64,000 nt of DNA from Patulibacter sp. (GTDB taxonomy: Bacteria; Actinomycetota; Thermoleophilia; Solirubrobacterales; Solirubrobacteraceae), in assembly GCF_030655195.1 (NCBI RefSeq), contig NZ_JAURWA010000136.1, positions 44,921-108,920 of the forward strand, given 5' to 3'. Below, in pieces: positions 14,745 through 23,520 of the stretch. Each line of letters opens with the position of its first letter. The first letter of the stretch is position 1. Below the pieces are notes generated by a model that was not told the origin of the DNA, made no database searches, and saw nothing but the letters and a program-made list of their open reading frames with translations. The position numbers were made by a program, and so were the translations under genes.

Positions 14745-16451
14745 ATGGCGCCGTCCTTCGAACCCCCGGTGCTCGAGGACGTCCTCCCCGACGGCGCGCG
14801 CGTCCTCTTCTGCGGGACCGCCGCGGGTGCCGTCAGCGCCCGGGTCGGCGCACCGTACGCCGGCCCCGGCAACGCGTTCTGGCCGACGCTGCACGCGACC
14901 GGTCTGCTCCCGGACCCGCTCGCACCGACCGCCTTCCGGTCCGCCGCGGCGTTCGGCGTCGCGCTGAGCGACCTCGACAAGCACGCGTCCGGCTCGGACG
15001 CGGAGGTCGGTGCCGCCGGATTCGACCCCGAGGCGGTCGCGGCGAAGGTGCGCGCCTGCCGTGCGCGCGTCGTCGCCTACACGAGCAAGACCACCGGGTC
15101 GACGGCCCTCGGTCGCCCCGTGTCCCTCGGCCCGCAGCCCGAGTGCGTCGGGGGCGCCGAGGTCTGGGTGCTGCCGTCGCCGTCCGGACGCGCGCGCCGG
15201 TCCTGGGACGTGGCGCCCTGGCACGCGCTGGCCGACCGCGTGCGCGAGCTGGCCCCCGTCGTCCTCTGCGCGCCGGACAAGCTCCGCGGGGCCACCGACG
15301 CGACCGAGACCGCCCGGGCGCTGGCGGCCGGGGTCCGCGACGCGGGCGGCTGGCCGCTGGAGCTCCCCGTCGCCGACGGCGGCGAGGGCACCCTGCAGGC
15401 GTTCGTCGACGGCGGCCACGCCGATCCCGTCGCGGTCCGCGTCCGGGACGCGCACGGCCGACCGACCGAGGCGCGGATCGGGGTGCTGGGTCGAGAGCCT
15501 CGGGGCGAGGACGACGGACCGACGGTCCTCGTCGAGGCGGCCGAGGCGATCGCGCTGGCCGCCGTCCCGGAGGACGCACGGGACGTGGGTCGCGCGTCGT
15601 CGGCGGGCGTCGGCGACCTCGTCCGGGCCGCCCTGGACCTCGGGGCCGGTCGGATCCTCGTGTCCGTGGGCGGGAGCGCGAGCGTCGACGGCGGTGCGGG
15701 GTTCCTGCGCGCCCTCGGCGTCCGGGCGCCGGCCGACGGCGCGGCGCTCATCGCGGACCCCACCGCCGTGGACGCCACGCTCGCCGGGCTCGACCCGCGC
15801 CTGACCGGCGTCCACCTCGAGCTGCTGCACGACGTCGACGCCCCGCTGCGGGGCCCCGACGGCGCGGCCCGCCGGTTCGGTCCCCAGAAGGGCGCGACCC
15901 CGGACGAGGTCGAGGCCTACGACGCCGCCCTGGCGGTGTGGGCGGCCACCCTGCGCGACGGTGGGGGCGCCGACGGGGCGGGCGACGGCGCCCGCGACCG
16001 GGCGGCGAGCCGCGATCCCGACACCCCGGGGAGCGGGGCGGCGGGCGGCCTCGGGTACGCGCTGCTCGTCCTCGGTGCGGTCCCGCGGCCCGGCGGCGAG
16101 GCGGTGCTCGACCTCGTCGGGTTCGACGGGCTCGCCCGCTTCGCCGACCTCGTGATCACGGCGGAGGGCAGCGTCGACGCCTCGACGCTGCAGGGCAAGA
16201 CGGTCGACGCGGTGGTCCGGCGCGCCGTCGTGATCGACACGCCGGTGGCGGTCCTCGGCGGCCGCGTGGATCCGTCGGCGGCGGCCGAGCTGGGCCGCCG
16301 CGGCGCCCGGTCGGTCCACGCGATCGGCCCGGCCGACCGCCCCCTCGCGACGGCTCTCGCCGCGGCCCCGGGGGAGCTCCGGGCGGCCGCGCTGCGGGCG
16401 ACCGAGGAGCCGCGGGTGACCGCGGCGTCGCAGGACGTGGCCGGCCCCTGA
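14745..16451 (+). CDS. fusion: mismatch-specific DNA glycosylase (MUG-like) + glycerate 2-kinase
   Basis: One 568-aa frame holding two unrelated enzymes. Residues 1-168 match the MUG/TDG-like uracil/thymine glycosylase family: VLFCGTAAG, YAGPGNAFWPTLHATGLLP, GVALSDLDKHASG, VAYTSKTTG and VLPSPSGRAR. Residues ~169-568 match glycerate kinase type 2: CAPDKLRG, PVADGGEGT, SVGGSASVDGGAGFLRALG, FGPQKGA and LVITAEGSVDASTLQGKT. No stop or linker separates them; an internal GTG at 15240 (residue 166) could start a separate kinase. CAGGAT 6 nt before the ATG suggests a leaderless start. The first domain repairs deaminated bases and the second phosphorylates D-glycerate; no reason for joining them is evident. 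Confidence 0.85.
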   Translation: MAPSFEPPVLEDVLPDGARVLFCGTAAGAVSARVGAPYAGPGNAFWPTLHATGLLPDPLAPTAFRSAAAFGVALSDLDKHASGSDAEVGAAGFDPEAVAAKVRACRARVVAYTSKTTGSTALGRPVSLGPQPECVGGAEVWVLPSPSGRARRSWDVAPWHALADRVRELAPVVLCAPDKLRGATDATETARALAAGVRDAGGWPLELPVADGGEGTLQAFVDGGHADPVAVRVRDAHGRPTEARIGVLGREPRGEDDGPTVLVEAAEAIALAAVPEDARDVGRASSAGVGDLVRAALDLGAGRILVSVGGSASVDGGAGFLRALGVRAPADGAALIADPTAVDATLAGLDPRLTGVHLELLHDVDAPLRGPDGAARRFGPQKGATPDEVEAYDAALAVWAATLRDGGGADGAGDGARDRAASRDPDTPGSGAAGGLGYALLVLGAVPRPGGEAVLDLVGFDGLARFADLVITAEGSVDASTLQGKTVDAVVRRAVVIDTPVAVLGGRVDPSAAAELGRRGARSVHAIGPADRPLATALAAAPGELRAAALRATEEPRVTAASQDVAGP

Positions 16452-16467
16452 CCGCGGGCCGCGCCCC

Positions 16468-18174
16468 CTACCCCAGCGCCTTGGCTGCTGCGCGGCCGGC
16501 CGTACGACCCGAGAACAGGCAGCCGCCGAGGAAGGTGCCCTCCAGCGCGCGGTAGCCGTGCATCCCGCCGCCGCCGAAACCGGCGACCTCGCCCGCCGCG
16601 TACAGGCCCGGGACCGGCTCGCGGGCGCCCGCGCCGGCCTCGCCGTGCGGCGTCGGGACGAGGCCGTCGACCTTCCGCAGCACGCGACCGTCGAGGTCGG
16701 TGTGCAGGCCGCCCAGCGTCTTGCGGGTGAGGATGTGGAGCTTCACGGCGATCAGCGGACCCGCCTCGGGATCGAGCAGGCGGTGCGGCTTGACGACGCG
16801 GGTGATGCGGTCGACGAGGTACTTGCGCGCGCCGTGGATGGCCGTCAGCTGCAGGTCCTTCGTGTACGGGTTCTCGACCTCGCGGTCGCGCTCGACGATC
16901 GTCTTCCGCAGGCTCTCGAGGTCGATCAGCGGCGTGTCCGTCCTGCTGTTCATCCCGCGGACCAGGGTCTCGAGGTCCTTCTCGACGACGAAGTCGACGC
17001 CCTTGTCCATGAACGCCTGAACGGGCCCGGGAGGCCCGGAGGAGAGGCGGGTCTTCAGGGTCTCGAGGACGCTCTTGCCCGTGATGTCGGGGTTCTGCTC
17101 CGACCCGGAGAGCGCGAACTCCTTCTCGATGATCCGCTCCGTCAGGACGAACCAGGTGTGCTCGTGGCCCGTCTGCATGATGTGGTCGAGCGTGCCGAGG
17201 GTGTCGAAGCCCGGGAACAGCGGCACCGGCAGGCGCTTGCCCGTCGCGTCGAGCCAGAGCGACGAGGGCCCGGGGATGATGCGGATGCCGTGTTGGGACC
17301 AGATCGGGTCCCAGTTCTGGACCCCCTCGACGTAGTGCCACATGCGGTCGGGGTTGATCGTCTCGCCGCCGGCGTCCTGCGTGATCCTGATCATCCGGCC
17401 GTCGACGTGGTCGGGCACGCCCGAGATCATGTGCTTCGGCGCGGCGCCCAGGCGGGCGGGCCAGTTCTCGCGGACGAGGTCGTGGTTGCCGCCGATGCCG
17501 CCGGAGGTGACGATGGTCGCCTCGGCGCGCAGCTCGAAGTCGCCGGTCTCCTCGCGCGAGCTCTTCGCGCCCCGGACGGCGTCGCTGGGGACGAGGGTCC
17601 GGCCGCGCACGCCGACGACGGCGCCGCCCTCGACGATCAGCTCGTCGACGCGGTGGCGGAACCGGAAGCGGACGAGCCCGGCGACGACCGCCGCGCGGAC
17701 CCGCGCCTCGAACGGCGCCATGACGCCGGGGCCCGTCCCCCACGTGAGGTGGAACCGCGGCACCGAGTTGCCGTGGCCGCCGGCGTCGTAGCCGCCGCGC
17801 TCGGCCCAGCTGACCTGCGGCATGAGCTTGATGCCCTGCTCGGTGATCCACTCGTGCTTCTCGCCCGCCGCCCAGTCGACGTAGGCCTCGGCCCAACGAC
17901 GCGGCCACTCGTCCTCCGGCCGGTCGAACGCGGCGGTCCCGAGCCAGTCCTGCCACGCCAGGTCGCGGGAGTCCTTGATCCGCATGCGGCGCTGCTCGGG
18001 CGAGTCGACGAGGAACAGCCCGCCGAGCGACCAGAACGCCTGGCCGCCGAGCGACTGCTCCGGCTCCTGGTCGACGAGCAGGACCGTCCGCCCCGCGTCG
18101 GCGAGCTCGGCCGTGGCGACCAGCCCGGCGAGCCCTCCGCCAACGACGATGACGTCCGCCTGCTCCGTGCTCAT
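16468..18174 (-). CDS. FAD-binding dehydrogenase (3-ketosteroid dehydrogenase-like)
   Basis: A 568-aa flavoprotein. The N-terminal dinucleotide-binding motif is VIVVGGGLAGLVATAELADAG (residues ~8-28), followed by LLVDQEPEQSLGGQAFWSLGG, and the FAD is closed by a C-terminal GLYAAGEVAGFGGGGMHG...EGTFLGGCLFSG region. Family and length (~550 aa) match the FAD-binding dehydrogenases of the FrdA/KstD group; the substrate is probably a lipophilic ketone or enone rather than fumarate. GAAGAT lies 6 nt before the ATG. A 15-bp palindrome sits just upstream, so it is likely regulated. Confidence 0.88.
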   Translation of the reverse strand: MSTEQADVIVVGGGLAGLVATAELADAGRTVLLVDQEPEQSLGGQAFWSLGGLFLVDSPEQRRMRIKDSRDLAWQDWLGTAAFDRPEDEWPRRWAEAYVDWAAGEKHEWITEQGIKLMPQVSWAERGGYDAGGHGNSVPRFHLTWGTGPGVMAPFEARVRAAVVAGLVRFRFRHRVDELIVEGGAVVGVRGRTLVPSDAVRGAKSSREETGDFELRAEATIVTSGGIGGNHDLVRENWPARLGAAPKHMISGVPDHVDGRMIRITQDAGGETINPDRMWHYVEGVQNWDPIWSQHGIRIIPGPSSLWLDATGKRLPVPLFPGFDTLGTLDHIMQTGHEHTWFVLTERIIEKEFALSGSEQNPDITGKSVLETLKTRLSSGPPGPVQAFMDKGVDFVVEKDLETLVRGMNSRTDTPLIDLESLRKTIVERDREVENPYTKDLQLTAIHGARKYLVDRITRVVKPHRLLDPEAGPLIAVKLHILTRKTLGGLHTDLDGRVLRKVDGLVPTPHGEAGAGAREPVPGLYAAGEVAGFGGGGMHGYRALEGTFLGGCLFSGRTAGRAAAKALG

Positions 18175-18214
18175 GTCTGCATCTTCGCGGGTGGCGGCCC
18201 GGACGGGGAGAAGA

Positions 18215-18229
18215 CCTACCGCCGGTAGG
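18215..18229. promoter_or_regulatory. operator-like palindrome upstream of FAD dehydrogenase
   Basis: CCTACC-GCC-GGTAGG is a perfect inverted repeat about 40 bp before the dehydrogenase ATG, close to its expected -35 region. It shares the CTAC/GTAG ends of the sites at 5613 and 5656 but has a different spacer and core, so one regulator for all three is possible but not shown. Confidence 0.5.
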
Positions 18230-18327
18230 CCGCGACGCCGGTCGGCCGTCCGGGCCGTCGCGGCCGATCACCGGTCCCGCGCCGTGCGCCGAGGGCGTCC
18301 GGTGACCCCGCGACCTACGATGGGGCG

Positions 18328-18846
18328 ATGGCCCGAACGCCCCCGCCGCAGCCCGGCCCCGGCGTGGTCTTCCGCGTGGAGCGCGCCGACGCCGAGCCCG
18401 GGGCGACGCTGCTCCGGGAGTTCCTCGCCGAGCTCGAGGAGCGCTACGGCCCCGCGCCCGCGGACGCACCCGCGGGCCCGACGGCCACCCCGGACGAGCT
18501 GGCGCCGCCGCACGGCACGTTCCTCGTCGGCCGGCTGGGCGACGAGCCGGTGGCCTGCGGCGGGTGCAAGCGCCTCTTCGGCGAGGACCATCCGAACGGG
18601 CCCACGGCCGAGGTCAAGCGGATGTACGTGCGGCCGTCGGGCCGGGGCCGCGGGGTCGCCCGGGCCCTGCTCGCGGAGCTCGAGCGGGCCGCCGTGCGCG
18701 CCGGGCACCGGCGGGTCCGCCTCGACACGGGTGCCGCGCAACCCGACGCGCGACACGTCTACCTGACGTCCGGGTACCGCGAGATCCCCGACTACAACGG
18801 CAATCCCCGCGCGGCGTTCTGGTTCGAGAAGGAGCTCCGCCGCTAG
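18328..18846 (+). CDS. GNAT-family N-acetyltransferase
   Basis: A 172-aa acetyl-CoA-dependent transferase. The acetyl-CoA pyrophosphate loop is [18 protein letters not shown] (motif A, residues ~98-115), preceded by EVKRMYV and followed by [26 protein letters not shown] (motif B). Substrate unknown. TACGAT 6 nt before the ATG indicates a leaderless start. Its TAG and the TAG of the convergent ilvB share the four bases CTAG, a tail-to-tail overlap with no room for a terminator. Confidence 0.88.
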   Translation: MARTPPPQPGPGVVFRVERADAEPGATLLREFLAELEERYGPAPADAPAGPTATPDELAPPHGTFLVGRLGDEPVACGGCKRLFGEDHPNGPTAEVKRMYVRPSGRGRGVARALLAELERAAVRAGHRRVRLDTGAAQPDARHVYLTSGYREIPDYNGNPRAAFWFEKELRR

Positions 18847-20666
18847 TCCTGCCGGACCGCCGCAGCGCCGGCCGCGAACGTCGGGTCGCAGCCCTGGTCG
18901 ACCGGGATCCCGACGCGCAGGAGCGCCGGGCCGTCGGCGGCCAGGAGCTCCTCCAGGGCGTCGTCGAGGTCGGCCGGATCCTCCACCGAGCGCGCGGCGA
19001 CGCCGAACCCGCGGCCGAGCGACTCCCAGTCCAGACCCGGCAGCGCGGACGCCGCACGGCGCCCCGCGTAGTGGGTGTCCTGCTGCTGGCGGACCATGCC
19101 CAGCGAGGCGTTGTCGAAGAGCAGGACCTTGACCGGCGCACCGGCGTCCGCCGCGGTGGCGAGCTCCTGCAGGTGCATGACGAGCGACCCGTCGCCGGTG
19201 ACGCAGACCACCGGCGTGTCGGCGTCGACCGCGGTGCCGTCGCCGAGCGTCCCGGTCCCGCGGACCGCCTCCTGGACGGCGAGGGACGCGCCGATCGCGG
19301 CGGGCAGGCCGAAGCCCATCGTCCCCAGGCCGCCCGAGGTGATCCACCGCCGCGCGCCGGCGAAGCGCAGGCGCTGCGCGGCCCACATCTGGTGCTGGCC
19401 GACGTCGGTGGTGACGATCGCGCGACCGGCGGTGAGGGCCTGCAGGCGGTCGAGGGTCGCCTCGGCCGAGACCACGCCGTCCTCGTGGGCGGGGCGGCGG
19501 GCGGGGTGCGCGGCGCGCCAGGCGGCGATCCGCTCCCACCACGGGCGCAGGGCGGACGCGTCGGGGGCGTCGGCGAGCGCGTCCAGCGCCTCGGCTATGC
19601 CGGCCAGCGCGGCCCGCGCGTCGCCGACGACGGGCACGTGGGCGGCGACGTTCTTGCCGACCTCGGACGCGTCGGCGTCGACGTGGACGACCCGGGCGCG
19701 GGGCGCGAACGACGGCAGGCTGCCGGTGACCCGGTCGTCGAACCGCGCGCCGACGGCGACGATCAGGTCGGCGTCGTGCAGCGCGCGGTTGGCGGTCTCC
19801 GTCCCGTACATGCCGGGCATCCCGAGCCAGCGCACGTCGCCCTGGGGGTAGGCGCCCAGCGCCATCAGCGTCGTCACCACCGGCAGGTCCCGGCGGCGGG
19901 CCAGCGCGGTCAGCTCGCGCTCGGCACCCGCGTGGACGACGCCGCCGCCGGCGTAGAGGACGGGCCGACGGGCGGCCGCGATCGCCTCCGCGGCGCGTCG
20001 CAGCTGCCGGCCGTTCGGGGTGCTGCGCGGCCGGTAGCCGGGCAGCGACGGCTCGCCCTGCGGTCCCCGGGCCGGCGCCTTCAGCAGGTCGGAGGGCACG
20101 TCGACGACGACCGGTCCCGGACGGCCGGTGGCGGCGATCACGAAGGCCTCGTGGACCGCGGTGCCCACGTCGTCAGCGCGCTCGACGGCGATCCCGTGCT
20201 TGACCACCGGGGCGGTCATCCCGATGACGTCGCACTCCTGGAACGCGTTGGAGCCGCGCAGCGTCGTCGGCACCTGGGCGGTGATGAAGACGGTCGGCAG
20301 CGAGTCCGCGTAGGCGTCGGCGATCGCGGTGACGAGGTTCGTCGCGCCCGGACCACTGGTGACGATCGCGACCCCGACCCGGCCCGACGCCTTCGCGTAG
20401 CCCTCCGCGGCGTGGCCTGCGGCGGCCTCGTGGCGGACGAGCACGTGGCGGATCGGCGAGGCGTCCAGCGCGTCGTGCAGCGCCAGCGACGCGCCGCCGG
20501 GCAGCCCGAAGACGAGCTCGACGCCCTCGGCGACCAGCGCCTCGACCAGGCGGTCGGCGCCGGTGACGGCCGACCGCGTGGCGGGCTCCGCGTCGCCGGC
20601 GGAGGAGGCCGACGGGGCGGCCGAGGAGGACGGGGCGGTGGCCCGCGTGCGGTCCGTGGCGCTCAT
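18843..20666 (-). CDS. ilvB: acetolactate synthase large (catalytic) subunit
   Basis: A 607-aa thiamine-diphosphate enzyme condensing two pyruvates (or pyruvate and 2-oxobutyrate) in the first common step of branched-chain amino acid synthesis. The activating Glu lies in [15 protein letters not shown]; the central FAD-binding region has [17 protein letters not shown]; the ThDP motif is [14 protein letters not shown]...[14 protein letters not shown]. The first ~35 residues are Ala/Ser/Thr-rich. The ATG overlaps the stop of a 76-aa ORF (ATGA). No small regulatory subunit (ilvN) is adjacent. A leader peptide and hairpins upstream suggest attenuation by branched-chain amino acids, supporting a biosynthetic role. 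Confidence 0.9.
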   Translation of the reverse strand: MSATDRTRATAPSSSAAPSASSAGDAEPATRSAVTGADRLVEALVAEGVELVFGLPGGASLALHDALDASPIRHVLVRHEAAAGHAAEGYAKASGRVGVAIVTSGPGATNLVTAIADAYADSLPTVFITAQVPTTLRGSNAFQECDVIGMTAPVVKHGIAVERADDVGTAVHEAFVIAATGRPGPVVVDVPSDLLKAPARGPQGEPSLPGYRPRSTPNGRQLRRAAEAIAAARRPVLYAGGGVVHAGAERELTALARRRDLPVVTTLMALGAYPQGDVRWLGMPGMYGTETANRALHDADLIVAVGARFDDRVTGSLPSFAPRARVVHVDADASEVGKNVAAHVPVVGDARAALAGIAEALDALADAPDASALRPWWERIAAWRAAHPARRPAHEDGVVSAEATLDRLQALTAGRAIVTTDVGQHQMWAAQRLRFAGARRWITSGGLGTMGFGLPAAIGASLAVQEAVRGTGTLGDGTAVDADTPVVCVTGDGSLVMHLQELATAADAGAPVKVLLFDNASLGMVRQQQDTHYAGRRAASALPGLDWESLGRGFGVAARSVEDPADLDDALEELLAADGPALLRVGIPVDQGCDPTFAAGAAAVRQD

Positions 20667-20893
20667 CGGGCCGCCTCCCGCCGTGCGTGGCCGGTCTCCT
20701 GCCGGGTGGCGTCGGCCCAGCGGACGCGGTCCTGGGCCGTGAACGCCCCCTCGCCCATCCCGACGGCGACCGCGACCTCGACGACGACGTCGCGGTCCGC
20801 CACGAGGGCGAGCTGCGGGGCGACGACGACGATCGACCCGAGGCCGGTGGCCGGAATCGAGGTGCGGTGCGGGCGGTGCGGTGTGGGGAGCAT
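20663..20893 (-). CDS. small ORF rich in Val/Leu/Ile, translationally coupled to ilvB
   Basis: A 76-aa frame with G/C-ending codons throughout. Its middle is crowded with branched-chain residues: [17 protein letters not shown] then [10 protein letters not shown]. The TGA overlaps the ilvB ATG (ATGA), so its translation should feed ribosomes into ilvB. It resembles no known small subunit (no ACT domain pattern). Together with the 35-aa leader upstream it could sense charged valine/leucine/isoleucine tRNA, or be a small accessory protein. The ATG at 20893 is one choice; an in-frame GTG upstream would add ~14 residues. Confidence 0.5.
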   Translation of the reverse strand: MLPTPHRPHRTSIPATGLGSIVVVAPQLALVADRDVVVEVAVAVGMGEGAFTAQDRVRWADATRQETGHARREAAR

Positions 20894-20909
20894 GGTCTTC
20901 GTGGTTCCG

Positions 20910-21036
20910 GGGGAACGCACGACGACGCTCCCCGTGTTCGGGGTGGAGCGGCGGACTCGGGAGGCTCGAGACGCGGGGACCGGCGGGAGCCGGTGGCGGG
21001 TCTCGGTGCCTAGCGGAGGCCGGCCGTGAGGCCGGC
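20910..21036 (-). promoter_or_regulatory. putative ilvB attenuator hairpins
   Basis: Successive stems in the transcript before ilvB: GCCGGC arms at 21019-21024 and 21031-21036, overlapping the end of the leader peptide; a nested stem with outer arms CGAGAC/GTCTCG (20967-20972, 21000-21005) and inner arms ACCGGC/GCCGGT (20979-20994); and an 8-bp stem with one wobble pair (20910-20917 / 20926-20933). The first overlaps the leader codons and could switch with the second according to ribosome stalling. The pairing is seen in the sequence; the regulatory role is inferred. Confidence 0.5.
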
Positions 21037-21117
21037 TACTACGAGCACGCCGCGGCGGACGCCAAGGGCGCCCGCGGGAAGAAGCTGCGTGCTGTGACGG
21101 AGGGTCACGCGAGCCAT
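21010..21117 (-). CDS. putative ilvB leader peptide
   Basis: A 35-aa ORF ending in TAG, running towards ilvB. It contains TLRHSTQLL, then [15 protein letters not shown], with Val, Leu and Ala dense in the last third, as expected for a leader peptide that senses branched-chain amino acids. Stable stems begin inside its final codons. The ATG is only 5 nt after a CATCCT hexamer, so it may be leaderless. Too short to be an enzyme; the call rests on position, composition and hairpins. Confidence 0.55.
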   Translation of the reverse strand: MARVTLRHSTQLLPAGALGVRRGVLVVAGLTAGLR

Positions 21118-21277
21118 TGTGCAGGATGCGGCCGGTCGGCGCCACCCCGACCCGCGCACCCGGCCCGCATCGGTGCCCGCGGGCCCCGCCGCACGGCCCC
21201 GCCCGGAGGGGCCGGCGGTCACCCGGACCGCGCCCCCCGACCGGCACCCGCGCCCGCGCTCCTGCGACGCTCCGGCC

Positions 21278-22150
21278 GTGAGCACCGCGCGCCCGTCGAT
21301 CGACCGCCTCGTGGACGCGGGGGACGTCGAGCTGGCGCTGGTCGAGCGCGGCGAGGGTCCGCTCGTCGTCGTCCTCCACGGGTTCCCCGACAGCGTCTGG
21401 AGCATGGTGCCGTTGTGCGAGACGCTCGCCGCCGCCGGGTTCCGGGCGGTCGCCCCGGCCATGCGCGGCTACGGCCCGTCGTCCCTGCCGCCCGGCCGCA
21501 GCACCACGCTGCTCGAGCTCGCCGGCGACGTCCTGGCGATCGCCGACGCGCTGGGCGAGGAGGAGCTCATGGTCGTCGGGCACGACTGGGGTGCCGGCAC
21601 CGCACACACCGTCGCGACCCTCGCGCCGCACCGGGTGCGCCGGATCGTCATGGCCGGCCTGCCGCACGCCCACACCGTGCTGACGAAGCCGTCGGCCAAG
21701 CAGCTGTGGCGCTCCCGCTACATGCTCCAGTTCCAGGTGCCGGGGCTGCCCGAGCGGATCATCCGCCGCGACGGGCTGCGCTGGATCGACGACCTCGTGC
21801 GCCGCTGGTCCCCGGGCTGGGACCCGACCCCGGACCAGCTGGCGACGATCAGGTCGGGCCTCGAGGGCCAGGGCCGCCTGTCGGCCGCCCTGGGCTACTA
21901 CCGCGGCATCCCCCGCACGATCGCCGACGCCGAGGCCCGCCGGATCGCCCTGGGCCGGGTGCCCGTCCCCACGCTGGTGGTCCGCGGCCTGGCGGACGCG
22001 TGCATGGGCGCCGAGAAGTTCGACGACCTCGAGGACCGCTTCCCGGGCGGGCTGCGGGTCGCCTCGCTGCCGGGCGTCGGCCACCACATGCACGTCGAGG
22101 CACCCGGTCCGTTCGCGGAACTGGTCCTCGAGCACCTCACCGCGGCCTGA
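21278..22150 (+). CDS. alpha/beta hydrolase (epoxide hydrolase-like)
   Basis: A 290-aa alpha/beta-fold hydrolase. The oxyanion motif HGFPDSVWSM (residues ~34-43) and nucleophile elbow VVGHDWGAGTA with a catalytic Asp are typical of epoxide hydrolases and haloalkane dehalogenases; the cap domain (LLTKPSAKQLWRSRYMLQF region) and catalytic His (GVGHHMHVEAPG) follow. Hydrolysis of epoxides or esters is likely; the substrate is unknown. GTG 21278 is chosen because GACGCT lies 6 nt before it and the homologous core begins soon after; longer versions run into the ilv leader region on the other strand. Confidence 0.85.
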   Translation: MSTARPSIDRLVDAGDVELALVERGEGPLVVVLHGFPDSVWSMVPLCETLAAAGFRAVAPAMRGYGPSSLPPGRSTTLLELAGDVLAIADALGEEELMVVGHDWGAGTAHTVATLAPHRVRRIVMAGLPHAHTVLTKPSAKQLWRSRYMLQFQVPGLPERIIRRDGLRWIDDLVRRWSPGWDPTPDQLATIRSGLEGQGRLSAALGYYRGIPRTIADAEARRIALGRVPVPTLVVRGLADACMGAEKFDDLEDRFPGGLRVASLPGVGHHMHVEAPGPFAELVLEHLTAA

Positions 22151-22161
22151 GGGGCTCTGGG

Positions 22162-22476
22162 CTAGAGCGCGCCCTTGTCCCCACCGACGGGGATCGCGGA
22201 GTACGTGCGGATGTCGGGCGCGCCGTCGAGCAGCTCCTCCGCCCGCGCGAGCACGGCCTTCAGGTGGTCCGTCTCGAAGTGCGCGCCGATCGCCTCGGGG
22301 CTCGCCCACTGCTCGACCGTCGAGAAGTCCCGCGGGTCCTCGACGTTGCGGTGCAGGGCGTAGGCGATGCAGCCCTCCTCGTCGTGGCTGGCGAGGACGA
22401 GGGCGGAGAGCGCCTCCTCCACCGCGGCCTCCTGGCCCTCCTTGGCACGGATGTGGGCGATGACGACGAGGCTCAT
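22162..22476 (-). CDS. antibiotic biosynthesis monooxygenase (ABM) domain protein
   Basis: A 104-aa ferredoxin-like ABM-superfamily protein (YgiN/quinol monooxygenase type): VVIAHIRAKEGQEAAVEEAL at the N-terminus, EEGCIAYALHRNVEDPRDFSTVEQW in the middle and AHFETDHLKAVL near the end. These usually work as dimers oxidising phenolic or quinone compounds or degrading haem; the specific role is unknown. TAGCGT is 6 nt before the ATG. It converges on the epoxide-hydrolase-like gene. Confidence 0.88.
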   Translation of the reverse strand: MSLVVIAHIRAKEGQEAAVEEALSALVLASHDEEGCIAYALHRNVEDPRDFSTVEQWASPEAIGAHFETDHLKAVLARAEELLDGAPDIRTYSAIPVGGDKGAL

Positions 22477-22580
22477 GCACCGACGCTACCCGCGCGGCCC
22501 GGCCGGCGGGGACGAACGGGGACCCACGGCGGCGGACGGCCGACGGGTCGGCGACCCACGCCGGCTGCGACCATCGACCG

Positions 22581-22811
22581 ATGAGCGCTCGCGACCTCGT
22601 CCACGTGACGACCGCCCTCGGCCGGCTCGCCGGAGGGCGGGCGGGCGTGGGCGTGACGGTCGGCGCGATCGACGGGGAGATCGGCCGCGGGCACGGCGAC
22701 ATGCGCACCCCGCTGAACCTCGCCGACCTCGCCGCGCGCGGGCACGCCGAGGCGCTCCCGGACGGCACCTGGGCGCTGACCCCCGCGGGGGTCGCGCGAC
22801 TCGGGGCCTGA
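22581..22811 (+). CDS. small hypothetical protein
   Basis: A 76-aa protein of no recognised family. The last half (LNLADLAARGHAEALPDGTWALTPAGVARL) has the look of a winged-helix wing found in small transcription or restriction-associated proteins, but it is too short to be sure. It is separated from the YbaK-like gene by only 2 nt and is likely co-transcribed and translationally coupled with it. GACCAT lies 6 nt before the ATG. Confidence 0.6.
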   Translation: MSARDLVHVTTALGRLAGGRAGVGVTVGAIDGEIGRGHGDMRTPLNLADLAARGHAEALPDGTWALTPAGVARLGA

Positions 22812-22813
22812 CC

Positions 22814-23284
22814 GTGGCAGGACGCGAGACCCCCGCGACGACCGCCGCGCGCCGGGCGGGGGTCGCGTTCGAGCTGCACGAGTACGCGCACGACCCGGCG
22901 GCCGACTCGTACTCGCTGGAGGCGGTCGAGGCGCTGGGCCTGGACCCCGGGCGCGTGCTGAAGACCCTCGTCGTCCGACGCGACGGGGCGCTCGCCGTCT
23001 GCGCGATCCCGGCCGGCGACACGCTCGACCTGCGGGCGCTGGGCAAGCGGACGGCGATGGCCGACCCCGCCGAGGCCGAGCGGGCGACCGGGTACGTGAC
23101 CGGCGGCATCAGTCCGCTCGGCCAGCGGCGCCGGCTGCCGACCCTCGTCGAGGAGCGCGCGACGGCCTTTCCCACGGTCTTCGTCAGCGCCGGGCGCCGC
23201 GGCCTGGAGATCGAGCTCTCCCCCGCGGACCTCGTCGCGCTGACCCGGGCCGAGGTGCGGCCGCTGACCCGCCCGGTCACCTGA
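22814..23284 (+). CDS. YbaK/EbsC-family aminoacyl-tRNA deacylase
   Basis: A 156-aa protein with the YbaK fold: FELHEYAHDPAADSYSLEAVEALGLDPGRVLKTLVV, then LAVCAIPAGDTLDLRALGKRTAMADPAEAERATGYVTGGISPLG, and FVSAGRRGLEIELSPADLV. The order and the GYVTGGISPLG motif (the TGYVVGGISP equivalent) are diagnostic. YbaK hydrolyses Cys-tRNA(Pro) mischarged by prolyl-tRNA synthetase; relatives act on other mischarged tRNAs. The GTG start follows a 2-nt gap after the small upstream gene. Confidence 0.92.
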   Translation: MAGRETPATTAARRAGVAFELHEYAHDPAADSYSLEAVEALGLDPGRVLKTLVVRRDGALAVCAIPAGDTLDLRALGKRTAMADPAEAERATGYVTGGISPLGQRRRLPTLVEERATAFPTVFVSAGRRGLEIELSPADLVALTRAEVRPLTRPVT

Positions 23285-23478
23285 TCCGGGACGGCGTCGG
23301 ACCCGCGGCCCCGCCGGTCCGACGCCGGGGGTCGAGGTGCCGGCGGGCGACGTGGCCCGGGTCCGGTCGCCCGGGAGGCCCAGGTGGTGCGGGCCCGGCG
23401 GGCGGCGTGCCCCTCGACCCCGTGCACGATCGTCAACCCCGGGGCCGCGCGACCGCCGTCCCGCTCTACTATGCGGTG

Positions 23479-23520
23479 ATGGTCACACGCCGCCCCGCGC
23501 CCGCCGACACCCGGCCGTGA
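23479..23520 (+). CDS. 13-residue leaderless mini-ORF upstream of TetR gene
   Basis: A 13-codon frame (MVTRRPAPADTRP) starting exactly 6 nt after TACTAT (23467-23472), the same geometry as other leaderless starts here. Its TGA overlaps the TetR GTG (GTGA), so finishing it would leave the ribosome at the regulator's start. It could be a translational feeder or a leader peptide; it may also be a chance frame. Confidence 0.4.
   Translation: MVTRRPAPADTRP

Noticed and set aside
18843..20666. Sulfoacetaldehyde or glyoxylate carboligase instead of acetolactate synthase
   Set aside because: The motif set and the branched-chain leader fit IlvB best, although the lack of an adjacent ilvN keeps a small doubt.
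21126..21281. A 51-codon frame ending in the GTGA of the alpha/beta hydrolase start
   Set aside because: Its start is not placed after a -10 hexamer and its composition is Arg/Pro shadow-like.
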